This document shows, in pieces, positions 1 through 9,757 of a stretch of 64,000 bases of DNA (its first letter is position 1; the number at the start of each line of letters is the position of its first letter). A program made the position numbers and the translations under genes. The DNA lies in the NCBI GenBank assembly GCA_963575745.1, contig CAUYUJ010003003.1:64501-128500 (forward strand), given 5' to 3'. Under the pieces are notes generated by a model. That model saw nothing but the letters and a program-made list of their open reading frames with translations. It did no database searches and was not told where the DNA came from. Source of the stretch: Prorocentrum cordatum (lineage: Eukaryota; Sar; Dinophyceae; Prorocentrales; Prorocentraceae).

Positions 1-60
1 GAATGACCACCTCACAGACCAAGGCCGAGGCCGACACTGGAGCCGAAATCGGTTCGCCCA

Positions 61-70
61 AGGAGGAGGA

Positions 71-101
<31 letters not shown>

Positions 102-139
102 GAGGAGGAGGAGGAGGAGGAGGAGGAGGAGGAGGAGGA
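61..139 (+). repeat. (GGA)n microsatellite
   Basis: An almost uninterrupted GGA trinucleotide tract on the plus strand. It is the first of roughly thirty GGA/TCC tracts in the window, and the poly-Leu and poly-Glu readings across it are not genes. The rest of bases 1-440 shows no convincing gene. Confidence 0.95.
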
Positions 140-439
140 AGATGCTCCTCGATGGCCCTCTCCCGGTCGAAGCTGAGCGGGCCGCGCACAGCTTCAATCA
201 ACAAAAGGGGGGGGCAGAAGGAGGGGCCTCGTTCGGTTCGCCCAAACGCCTGCCGTCTTGATCATTCGTCCGCACGGAGACCCCGACGAACTGCTGGCGT
301 TTACCCAGAGCTGGCTTTTCATAGTGGGCCGTTTGTTCAGGCCCCCAGGGTTCAGCGAGGGCCCCTCGAGGCCGAGATCGGCGAGAAACCTCCGCCTTGA
401 CTTATTCAAGGCGTTGGATGTCTGGGTTTAGCCGCTCCT

Positions 440-668
440 GGCTTGTCAGGGAGGCACAGGAGTGTGGCGCCCGACAACAATACAGATATCCGGGGTGCGA
501 CGCCGAAGAGCCAGCGTTGTCCCAATTCGACAGTGGCCGCTGTTGGGCATGCGACCTCCCAGCTCAAACGGACACCGCCCGCGGCGACACCGACAACGAG
601 TCCTGCCCAAGGCGGTCAGGAGCTGCTGTCAGTCTTCGTTCCCATAATGTTCCTCACGTCCAAAGCAC
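440..668 (+). repeat. Dispersed element, copy 1 (second copy at 4.5-4.7 kb)
   Basis: The core at about 533-630 closely matches 4578-4682. Both contain GGCCGCTGTTGGGCA and, further on, GGCGACACCGACAACGAGTC. Beyond the core both run into related sequence ending near CGTCCAAA. This indicates a dispersed repeat family. It is non-coding as far as I can see. Confidence 0.7.
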
Positions 669-904
669 AACCAAAAAAACACAACGCGGTTTCAGAACGC
701 GGGCCTTCTCGCAAAACGTCCACGGCCGCAGGGAGATGTGAAAAACGAGGGAGGCCCAGACCCGACACACGAACGACGTCGAGGTGCCCCCCCCCCCCAA
801 ATCTAAGGTTGTTCACGAACTTCGTGCCGACTGTACCCAGCTCACTCGTGCCAAGGCTGGACCAGGGAAGCACAGACTCCCATCCTGGCATGTCGAGCAT
901 GTCC

Positions 905-1037
905 TCCTACAGGCGGGCTTTGGAGGATAAATCAAAAATACCTCAACAACTTTGGTTGAATGCAAAACAATCTTCCCCAAACTATTTTCTGAACCATCTC
1001 CGGATATTCCCCCTGTAGAGGGACACGCCCGACTTAA
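905..1037 (+). mobile_element. MITE-like element, AAGTCGGGCG family, copy with decayed left end
   Basis: The right end (CCCCCTGTAGAGGGACACGC followed by CCGACTTAA) is the terminal repeat shared with 30606-30776, 38325-38480 and 39735-39850. The interior is A/T-rich, as in the other copies. The left end is diverged. No coding capacity. Confidence 0.7.
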
Positions 1038-1332
1038 CCCAGAGTGCGCCCAGCCAGGGCCCACTGAGGCGGCCAGCTGGCGCCCCCCGACCTCTGTCTC
1101 GGCCGGCCGCGGGGGAGGGGGGGGGGGGCCGGCTCAGACCGCCGCGGCGACAACCGCTGCGGCGGCCTTCTGCCTGCGGGAGGGGAGCCCAAGCGGGCAG
1201 GACAAGTCATCATCGAACCGGGGTATCGGACCGCACCCGAATGCGTGTCGGATCGGGTTGCGCCCGTACGGGGTCGAGCTCCGCATCGAACTGGCCGCGC
1301 CCGTGACCCAAATAGGTCTTGAATCCCCCCCT
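1038..1332. other. No gene seen; GC-rich spacer
   Basis: GC-rich sequence with a G-run and a short GCC/GCG-rich stretch. Several frames stay open only because of base composition. No splice-bounded or conserved-looking exon was recognised. Confidence 0.5.
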
Positions 1333-1530
1333 TTGTTGTACACTGGGGGCTCGGCAAAAAGAAACCTCCGCAAGAAACCCAACCCTGAAATACGCGATCT
1401 GTTCAGTGAAAATCCACATGTGCCCATCGAAAATCGTCCAGATCTGACTGGGAGCCCAGCAGAATCCAAGAAACCCAGGGCACCCTGGCAAAATCCAGAT
1501 GGTTTCTTGGCACGCGCCCCCACTGCACAA
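1333..1530 (+). mobile_element. Terminal-inverted-repeat element, copy 1 (relative at 2.69-2.93 kb)
   Basis: The left end (about 1333-1367, ACACTGGGGGCTCGGC then AAGAAACC) is an imperfect inverted repeat of the right end (about 1500-1530, GGTTTCTTGGCACGCGCCCC then CACTGCACAA). Internal AAGAAACCC motifs recur in the related copy at 2690-2928. It looks like a small non-autonomous DNA element. Confidence 0.65.
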
Positions 1531-2361
1531 GAAACCCACTCTCTTTCTGCGCGAATGGGACCCTCGGTGAGGCCGAAACCAGCTGCATGCAGCAGATTTC
1601 GTAACCCCCCCTTTCCCAATCCCCCCCTTTCGCCCGGCCCGATTGTTGTACAAGGAACCCAACGCTCTTCCTGCGCGGACGTACTCCCGGACGGAACAGA
1701 AAAAACTACACTCGGAAAACGACTCCCCTCCCGCGGCGGCCACTGCTGGGGTTCCTGTGGATGCTTCAACATCAAGGAGGTGTCCCTGAAGATGCCCGGG
1801 GGAGTCGTAGGATTCCTAAGATTTCCACACAAGATCCCTAAGATTCTTCAAAATCAAGGAGGATCCATACGGGCTCCTAAAGATTTGCACGACTCCGTTA
1901 GGGGGGCGACGAACGGAAGGACGAGAAGGAGGATAACGAAATTGATTGCCCGACGTGGGATCGAGAAGGGACATCAATCAAGACCTCTCTCGGTTACGCG
2001 CATCGGGCCGCATCCGTGTCGTCGGAACATCGGGGTCGAACCAGATCGGGCCGGCCGGAATCGGTATCGAAACGGATGGGTCGGATGGAAAGTTCCCTGG
2101 CTGCCGTTGCGTCTTGCACATGAACTGCTTGCGGCTCACGTCGCGGACCTCCCGCAAGAAGGCGTCCAGGCCGATCAGCTTAGCCGCCAGCAGGTCGTCC
2201 AGCGCCACGAGAAACTCCTGCAGCGCCACGAAGGTGGTTTAGGCAAGAAACAATATACTCGTGGAGACCACGGCGATGGGCACGCTAACAGTCTTACCAT
2301 TGAATTCGTGTTGCGTTACTCGTGAACGGGCAAATAACGGTACAACAACAACTGTTTCGCT
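1531..2361. other. No gene seen; contains a short segment repeated at 23.3 kb
   Basis: A segment at about 1580-1650 (AGCTGCATGCAGCA, then a C-rich run ending CCCAATCCCCC) recurs at about 23290-23340, so part of this spacer is dispersed repeat. A long plus-strand reading frame crosses the area, but its composition follows the repeats and it shows no domain I recognise. Confidence 0.45.
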
Positions 2362-2455
2362 TTCGCGGGCGTTTGTCCCAGGGCGGCTGGAAATTTCATA
2401 CCCTTGCGGTGGCACGTCAAGATATAAAACATTTCCAACCGCCCTGGGGCATCAT
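2362..2455 (+). mobile_element. Small inverted-repeat element, copy 1 (second copy at 44.67-44.78 kb)
   Basis: TGTCCCAGGGCGGCTGGAAA on the left is complementary to TTTCCAACCGCCCTGGGGCA on the right, giving a hairpin of about 90 bp. The 44.67-44.78 kb copy has the same arms and spacing. This is a two-copy MITE-like family. Confidence 0.7.
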
Positions 2456-2689
2456 CCCCGGCGACGGAAAAGTAGGTGCTGAACCATTCTTCGCACGCAA
2501 ATTCGATCTGTATAACGTTCCAGGCCTCAACCCTTCCTCCTCCTCCTCCTCCTCCTCCTGCTCCTCCTAACGTGTCTCAACAGTGTGCCGTCGACCACGA
2601 TCAACGACCCGTGCGCGCGGGCCGTCCCTCGAACCAGGGGAACTCCGAAGGGCGCGTCCCATGGGAAAGTCCGCTGGGGGGTCCAGTAC

Positions 2690-2928
2690 AGGGGAGCCGA
2701 ATGAAGAGTCGTACAGTGCGAGCGCGGCCACAAGAAACAATCGCAAGAAACCCGACCCTGAGAACCAGTGCGCGAGGTGCACCTGAGGGGAAACCTGAGC
2801 ACCCTGAACGCAGCAGCTTCTTCAACAGCTGCGGGAAGTCACCGCGCAGCGCGAGGAGCGAAGAAACCCAGGATACCCTGACGAAAAATAAATGGTTTCT
2901 TGATGCGCACTCCCACTGTATGGGGGAG
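2690..2928 (+). mobile_element. Terminal-inverted-repeat element, copy 2 (relative of 1333-1530)
   Basis: It shares with 1333-1530 the internal CGCAAGAAACCC-type motif, a further GAAGAAACCCAGG-type motif, and the right end ATGGTTTCTTG followed by a C-rich CACTCCCACTGTA end. The copies have diverged considerably. No gene inside. Confidence 0.55.
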
Positions 2929-2949
2929 CCAAAGGAAAAGTCCTATAGG

Positions 2950-4500
2950 GGGCGTCCACCTCTGCGGCTGTTCGATTGCAATTTGATCCGGCCGTTCTGA
3001 CAAGCACCTTCGCCTCGTGTCGGGTATTGGAATCGCCACACTCTGCTGCGCGGCCCGAATGGCCGATGCTTTGACGGCAGCCCTTTCGGCCTGGGCCGCC
3101 CGCATCGCTTCTCGGGCTTCAGCCTTCATCATCGCGCTGTTCGCCTCCACCGAATCGAGCACCTGAGAAGCCCTCAGTGGAGCGGCTGTCTGCGTGTCAG
3201 CGCCCCCTCGGATTACGGACCGCGGCCTGTTCGACAACGTTCCTCTCAAGGTCTTGGGCGCGTTTCTCGTTTCGACCTCTGCGCCGACTCCACCGGCCAG
3301 TGTCCGCAGTTCTGCCGACGCACGCGGCGCCTGCCCTGACGCAGCCGCCTGCTGCCTCAGCTCCATGTCCCTGAAAGCCAGCGCGATCTCAGCGCGGTCT
3401 GCTTCGGCCCGGAGGCGCGCCGCGGCTCGCTGCTGAAGCTCAGTCTGCGCCAACTGCCCTCTCGACTGCGTCAACTTAGGTCTCCCTCTCGGTGATTGCC
3501 GCCCTGCATTTTTTTGTCCCCTGCCTCTTCCCACTCCTGCCCGCGAATGGCCGCGCAACTGTGGGATGCCGGAGGGAAGCGACCAGGGCCGGGAACAAGG
3601 TTTGCAACGATGACAGACGGACGAACATCCAGGGCAGACGGGTTTCAAGCGGGATCGGCGCGCAATTCGGCCCAAAGTTGGCACGCGGCTCCTGTGTCCA
3701 AGTGCTCGAAGAATTGGGCCTGACAATGCGTGCCGAAAAGATCGAGGCACCAGAAAGGGGTCCTCACGGCACGGCTGGACCCTGTTGGCACCAACATTTT
3801 TCAAGAGCGAGTGCGAAAGACGGGCCGTCGCATGGAGCTCCATGCAAAATTCTCGTCGGGGGGTGTCGCGCGGAACTCCAAGCAATATTCTCATCGCGTG
3901 ACTGGTCGCAAGGACGGGTCGAAACGCCTGGCGAGTTGGGAACGCGAGTCCCTTCGCCACCCCCCCCGCTTGGGCAGCGATGCCCCGCCAGGGCTCTCCT
4001 AATCTAACATCGGTTGCCCATCGGCGAGGTGATAGATAGGTCAAATGATGGGCGAGAGGCCGCTTGAATGCAGGTCCTCCCGAATCCCCTTGCACCACGA
4101 CCTTCGGCGAGACATCATCATCGGAAAGGTCATATCCTATCTCGCGCACAGATGTCGCGCCAGCCCCCGTAGACGCAATGGTCGACGCATCGGGGCGAGA
4201 AACTTCGGCAGCAGAGCTACCCGCAACCGTCGAGCCAGAGGGCTCCGCGCCCACGCTCGCAGCCCAAAGCATCGGCACAGCATCATCGATGCTCGAAGCT
4301 CCGGACGCGGGCCGCTCTTCCTCCGCACCGCGGGAGAAGGGGGCGGCGTTGACCTGACCGATGCGTCAGCCTCCGTGGATGTGGAAGCAGCGCTATCCGA
4401 GACGGGGGGGCCAGAGTTGATCGCGCAGGCTTGGTCAACCGACGCAGGCAGATGGGGGCCGCGGAAGACCCCTGCTCTCAGTGGGCCCTGGAAACGACAG
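2950..4500 (-). CDS. Possible minus-strand gene fragment, Ala/Glu-rich, function unknown
   Basis: Two stretches read like exons on the minus strand. The upstream one (about 4500-4030) contains Ser/Thr/Ala-rich sequence with a short acidic patch (LSDDD). The downstream one (about 3490-2950) encodes an Ala/Glu/Arg/Gln-rich, probably helical or coiled-coil segment of about 170 residues (…RLRAEADRAEIALAFRD…, …SMMKAEAREAMRAAQ-like…). Sequence between them (about 4030-3500) looks non-coding and is probably an intron. The frame changes near 4280, so either another intron or a break lies there. No start codon, domain or stop could be fixed. Downstream (below 2950) the frame runs into an inverted-repeat element. 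It is the only convincing minus-strand coding signal in the first 20 kb. Family unknown; it could also be a decayed copy. Confidence 0.4.
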
Positions 4501-4945
4501 GGCCTTTTTTTGGACGCCCGAAATGGGTAGGGAAAGAATGGGCACAATGCCCAACATCAAATGTTGTCCCAAACCAACAGCGGCCGCTGTTGGGCAGGCC
4601 GCCTTCTGTCTCACAAGGACACAGGCCGCGGCGACACCGACAACGAGTCCTGTTCAGAATGAGCAGGAACTGCTATTGCGCATTGTACACATTCTTTCCG
4701 TACCAATTTCGGGCGTCCAAATATTTTACCGGTTCTGTTTCGCCGTTTTTTCACCGGTTCCGACGCCGTTTGTTTACCGGTTCCGTCGCCGTTCTTCTAC
4801 GGGTTCCCGCTCCGGTTCCAATCCTGGAGCCGTGTTTGTCGCCGTTTCAGGTCGCTATTTGTTTGCCGTTTCCATTTTCAAGGGGTACTTTTTCGGAAAC
4901 GGTGAAAAAAACGGCCCTGCCGTTTTCGGGGCCCACTAAGGTGAT
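4476..4945 (+). mobile_element. Composite inverted-repeat element with nested inverted repeats
   Basis: Outer ends: CTCAGTGGGCCCTGGAAACG at about 4478 is the inverted complement of the right end near 4910-4943 (GGCCCTGCCGTTTTCGGGGC then CCACTAAGG). Inside, TTTGGACGCCCGAAAT at about 4508 is mirrored by ATTTCGGGCGTCCAAAT at about 4713-4729, so a second inverted repeat of about 45 bp per arm spans 4505-4729. The right half (4731-4943) matches 28612-28835. It is probably one element inserted into, or fused with, another. Confidence 0.7.
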
Positions 4946-5424
4946 GGACATGAGCGGGGGAGGAATATCTGGGCCGAGGCCATGATGTCTGCCTGGATAT
5001 CCTGGCGCCGATTCCCAGGCCTCCGAGGACGGGGTCCTGAGGGCGAGGTGCCTCAAGCAGTGCAGTCCGGAGCGCTCTCAGAGCGTTCCGGAACGCTCTG
5101 GAGCGGCCGCGGCGCCCAATACATCCTCCAAACCCGCCGATTCTCAGAGATTTCGAGTTATCCCGATCCGCTGTTGTCCCGATCTTCGCCTCGTTTCACC
5201 TGTCCTCAGGGCCCCGCCCCTGAAGCCCCCACCTCGTGCCCCGCCCCAGTAGGTCCCCCACCCTCAGGGCCCTGCTGCCGCGCCGCTCTGCTCCACATCC
5301 TGGTCCGCGGGCTCGCCCGCCCGCGGAAGGCGCCTCCCCCGCGGCCCGCGCTCCGACGCCGAGCCCGCGCGGCGGGCTCCAAATCCGGCCCGCGGAGCTT
5401 CTGCGGCAGACCCGCGGCGGCGCC

Positions 5425-5948
5425 GACGACGCAGTCACTGGACGCCGCCGCGAGGGCCACTTGCTTCTAAACGTTGTGCGCCTCGACGACGCCCGGGAAC
5501 TGTATGGGCCCAGTGTTTTCGCTGGGTCCGTCGTCACCCCGCACTCGTCTGGCCCCCCGACGACGCAGTCACCGGACGCCGCCGCGAGGCCACCTGTTCC
5601 TGAACGTTGTGCGCCTCGACGACGCCCGGGAACTGTATGGGCCCAATGTTTTGGCTGGGTCCGCCATCACCCCGCACTCATCTGGCCCCCCGATGACGCA
5701 GTCACTGGACGCCGCCGCGAGGGCCACTCGCTTCTAAACGTTGTGCGCCTCGACGACGCCCGGGAACTGCGCGGGCCCAATGTTTTGGCTGGGTCCGTCA
5801 TCGCCCCGCGCTCATCTGGCCCCCCGATGACGCAGTCACTGGACGCCGCCGCGAGGGCCACTTGCTTCTAAACGTTGTGCGCCTCGACGACGCCCGGGAA
5901 CTGCATGGGCCCAATGTTTTGTCTGGGTCCGTCATCACCCCGCACTCA
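5425..5948 (+). repeat. 134-bp satellite, short array (about 4 units)
   Basis: The landmark GACGCAGTCACTGG-type motif recurs at 5428, 5562, 5695 and 5829 (spacings 134, 133, 134). Each unit also contains GTTGTGCGCCTCGACGACGC and GCCCAATGTTTTGGCTGGGT. The same unit on the same strand forms the long array at 18799-21025. Because 134 is not a multiple of three, each frame is repeatedly broken; the many 60-80 residue open frames here are satellite, not genes. Confidence 0.95.
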
Positions 5949-5954
5949 CCCAGA

Positions 5955-6260
5955 GCATCCGAACAGAATAAAAAGAAGGAACTGATCGTTAGAAAGAAGA
6001 AAACGAAAAAAAAGAAGAGTAGATGTACGACGTGTCAATATGTCATAAAAAAAGAAGTTTATCATATAATAAGAATAACAAGAAATAAATGAAATAATTC
6101 ATTTTGAAATGAATTAATTCATTTCCAAATGAATAATTCAGAACATGCATGTTATACTATGTACACAATATTAGAGCTATTGCATGTCAAGTGTATATGT
6201 TGTCAATGTGTGCGAGTGTGTATATATGGTGCGTGCGCCTAGATGATATATAGGTTTGGG
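5955..6260. other. A/T-rich spacer between satellite and gene A
   Basis: A sharp switch from GC-rich satellite to A-rich sequence. It contains CATAAAAAAAGAAG at 6044-6057, found again exactly in the spacer before the second satellite array (18654-18667). It also contains palindromic AATTCATTTT/AAATGAATT stretches (about 6085-6140) like those at 12365-12440. It may be an intergenic spacer or boundary. No gene. Confidence 0.7.
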
Positions 6261-6317
6261 CGGATTGAGGTATTATGGGGAACTCACATAGCCTGGTGGA
6301 TCCACAGGATTCGGCGG

Positions 6318-6327
6318 ATATATAAGG
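6318..6327 (+). promoter_or_regulatory. TATA-like sequence upstream of gene A
   Basis: TATATAAGG lies about 10 bases before an in-frame ATG at 6337 and about 50 before the ATG at 6379. Dinoflagellates are generally described as lacking conventional TATA boxes, so this may be chance. Confidence 0.2.
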
Positions 6328-6378
6328 GGTGGGGGGATGCGCTGTTGCACCCGAGCCACGCAGGCCCAAGCATTACAT

Positions 6379-9300
6379 ATGGTGCGCGTGAAGTGTTGGA
6401 CCGCCGAGGATGCGCCCGAGTCCTCGGCAGCTGAAGTTTTGGGGCCATGCGTGCAGTTAGCCCTCCCCCACATCATCAGCACGAAGCTCTACCCCAGCAG
6501 CGACATGAAAACTGGCATTGACCAGGATTTCGTTTGGAAATCTACCCCTCCTCCTCCTCCTCCTCCTCCTCCTCCTCCCCCTCCTCCTCCTCCTCCTCCT
6601 CCCCCTCCCATTCTTCCTCCTCATCCTCGCTCCACCTACTTCTCCTCTCCTTTCCTTCTCCACCTCTTCCTCGGATATTCCTCATCCTTCCCGCCCTCCC
6701 CCCCCCCCCCTCCTCAAGGACTACTTGGCGCAGGCGGCCCCCGCGCTCAAGGCGCTCTTCGAGGTAGACCCTCGCGGGGCCTATTTCACGCAGGACGACG
6801 TCCGCGCGGGCTGCGCGAAGGTGTTGCAGGACACCGGCCTCTAAGATGGAAAAGGAATGGTGAGGAGGAGGAGAAGGAACAGGAGAAACGAGCAGGAGGA
6901 GGAGGAGGAGGAGGAGGAGGAGGAGGAGGAGGAGGTAGGGAGAGCGAGAGGAGGGAGTGGAGGAGGAGGAGGAGGAGGAGGAAAAGGAGGAGGAGGGAGG
7001 AGGAGGAAGAGGAGGAGGAAGAGAGGGAGGGGGAGGTAGGGAGAGGAGGAGGATGAGGATGAGGAGGAGGGGGGGGGGAACGAAACTCCAAGGGGATCGT
7101 CCGACTCTGGATTTTCGTAGGTTTGGGGGCGTTTGATTTTCTAGAACTCCGACCTCGATTAGTGTTTTTTACGCTCCTGCCTGAGAACCCCGAGATGAAG
7201 CATGCCCTTCAGAAGTTCGCGTTTATGGGGAACTTCTCGGAGTCGGAGGCGGTGGAGAGAATCAGCTACAGCTTCAGGGTGATGTGCTCCCACGTGCGGA
7301 TCAAATACGACATCACGCAGGCCGCGAATGTCGCATTTGTTCCCGTCTCCCTCCTCCTATTCCACCCCATGTCGTCCATCGTCCTCTTCCTGCTCCTGTT
7401 CCGCCTCCAGGCGTCAGCTGGCAGGGGCGCGGAGTGCGCGATCCCAGACGAACTGGCCGACATCTTTACGGCGACCTGCCGTGTTGTCTTCCTCTTCCTG
7501 CTCCTCGTCCTTCCTCCTGCTGTTCGGCCTCCTTCTCCTCCTCTCCTCCTCCGTCGGCATCCTCCTTCTCCTCCTCCTCCTCATCCGCCTCCTCCTCCTC
7601 CTCCTCCTCCTCCCCCTCCTCCTCCTCCCCCTCGGGGCTACGGAGGTCTCTCCTCCTCCTTCTCCTCCTCCTCCTCCTCCTCCTTATCCTCGGGGTTCGC
7701 ATCCGTTCGAATTAAGTGCTCCCCGCCACAGGTGATCCACAGGCACCACGCAGGCAAGTTCCCCCTGGGCAGCCCCATCTCGGACCACGGGGGCGCGGGC
7801 AGGCGGAACCAGAGGCAATCGCGAGGGAACAAAGAGGAGGAGGATGGAGAGGAGGAGGAGGAGGAGGAGGTCCTAGTATGAGGAGAAGGAGGGGGAGGAG
7901 GAGGAGGAGGAGGAGGAGGAGGAGGAGGAGGAGGAGGAGGAGGAGGAGGACGAGGACGAGGGGGAGGAAGAGGAGGAAGAGGAGGAAGAGGAGGAGAATG
8001 AGGAGGAAGAAAACGGGGGCTCGCAAAGCCCTTCCTACTCGCGTTCCCTTATAGGTGTAATCTCGCTCACGCCACTCCATCATTCCTTGAGAAATGATGG
8101 AGCTGCGATGAGGAGAGGTTGCACTTGATGGAACGCGTTCAAGCTTTACGCTGATCAAGCGAGGCCTGAGAAGCCGAACCCATTCGCCGCGTTCCGTGAT
8201 CCTGTGCCAGCTGCTGAGGTTGAGGACACCCCCGCGGCCGAGGAGGCCGAGGCCGAGACCACCGCCGACCCCGACGAAGCGATCGTGGTGGCGCGCTGGT
8301 TTGACGGCATGAAGGCCAACTCTTCTTCGATCCTCCTCCTCCTCCTCATTCTCCTCCGTCTCCTCCTCCTCCTCCTCCTCCTCCTCCTCCTCCTCCTCCA
8401 CCTCATTCGAATACCATCGTTAAATTAGCTCAGGCGACCACCTTATGGGCGAACGGCACGTTGACCCACGCGACGCTCGCCCGAGGAGAGAGAGGCTGCG
8501 TTGTGGCCGAACACTCGGATGGGGTAAAAGTGGAGCTCGATATTTCCAACGATTTGCTGAATCCAGATGGTACGGTTCGGAAGTTGTGTGTGCCAGTGAG
8601 CAAAGCACGACAGCCCATGAAACGCCCAGCAGCTTGCAAGCGCCCAGCAGCAGCTGCACCTGCAGCCCCTGCACTCAAGCGACCTGCTGCAGCTGTGGCC
8701 CCCAAACTTGTCAAGAAGCCAGATCCCGTGGAGGCGGCCCTGGATCCCGACGATGAATTCGAGAACTCCGAGGCCGCAGAGGAATGCCCAGATGAGTTCG
8801 AGAACTCGGAGCCCGCAGAGGAATGGCCCGATGAGGAGCAGGAGCCCGCAGAAGATCCCGTAGAAGAGTCACAAGAGCCCGAAGAAGCCCAGGAGGGCGA
8901 TGACGGCCCTGTACCGGATGGCCCCACCCCCGTCTTGAAAATCGCCAACGGCCACAATGGGGCCTTGTGCATCTTCCTGGTGACTTCAGGCAAGGACAAG
9001 TGCCAGATCCTACAGGTCAATCCAACTGGTGCGTTTGCTAACGGCATCCAGGACCCTATGTTATAACAGTCGCCTTCCCAAACCATTTCCCCCTCAAACG
9101 TGTCAAGAATCCTCTTCGAACGTGCTAGCCTTCCTAGAATGTCACGCTTCCCCCCTCGTTTCTACCTGCCTCCATCCCGTCGCTCGCACGCAGGACAAGG
9201 TGGAGGAGATTATGCAGTGCTTGGAGATGCACGTGGCAGATTTGCCGAAGGGGCGCGTGAAGGACTGTCACATTAAACTGCAGTCCCCCTCCTCCTCCTC

Positions 9301-9569
9301 CTCCTCCTCCTCCTCCTCCTCCTCCTCCTCCTCCTCCTCCTCCTCCTCCTCCGCCTCCTCTCCTCCTCCTCCTCCTCCTCCTCCTCCTCCCCCTCGTTCT
9401 CCTCCCCTCGCTGCTCCCTCTGGAGCTCAGATGCTCCTCCTGATCCTCCTCCTGATCCTCCTCCTCCTCCACCCCCGTCGACGAGCCCCAGGACCTCCCT
9501 GTCGCCGTGATCCGTCACCTGAGGACGCAGACCCAGGAGCATCGCCAGCTGTATACCAGCGATGAGTAG
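6379..9569 (+). CDS. Gene A: KRPAA-repeat, acidic protein of unknown function (about 9 exons)
   Basis: Function unknown. Joining 6379-6531, 6719-6820, 7186-7329, 7411-7480, 7732-7869, 8160-8314, 8434-9015, 9194-9256 and 9492-9569 gives one frame of 495 codons including the TAG stop. Most junctions are GT-AG; 8315-8433 is GC-AG. An in-frame ATG at 6337 would add 14 residues. The first exon starts MVRVKCW. The large seventh exon (about residues 255-448) carries three KRPAA units near residues 317-340, then an Asp/Glu/Pro-rich stretch (about 349-415), then a more ordinary segment (…LKIANGHNGALCIFL…). Lys/Arg-Pro-Ala-Ala repeats followed by acid are a style I recall from dinoflagellate predicted proteins; they could suit nucleic-acid or histone-like binding, but that is a guess. 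Introns hold (CCT)n before acceptors and (GGA)n at 6821-7185 and 7870-8159. Exon 5-6 and 8-9 junctions are least certain. Confidence 0.6.
8073..8103. other. Perfect 10-bp hairpin inside an intron of gene A
   Basis: CTCCATCATT and AATGATGGAG are exact inverted complements separated by 8 bases, in the proposed intron 7870-8159. It could be an RNA stem or the remnant of a small element. Confidence 0.6.
9288..9472 (+). repeat. (TCC)n tract in the last intron of gene A
   Basis: Nearly pure TCC on the coding strand, lying in the proposed intron 9257-9491, whose acceptor is CCCCAG before GACCTC. It could serve as an extended polypyrimidine tract. Confidence 0.85.
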
Positions 9570-9757
9570 ATTGATTAATCCAGGCGGACGTTTTTCAAGG
9601 TCCCAGATCCACCTCGGGGCCTGCCAACAAATCGTTTCGGTAAACCATCGGGCATGTCGCGATTAGATCGCCGTGAAGATGTTTCTGTGCTGGTCGAGCC
9701 GCGCTGTGAAAACAACAGCCGCCCCCTCCTCCTCAATCATTGCAGGGGTCGGGCTCC

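Noticed and set aside
952-2325. 457-codon plus-strand open frame
   Set aside because: Crosses a MITE end and a TIR element. No recognisable domain.
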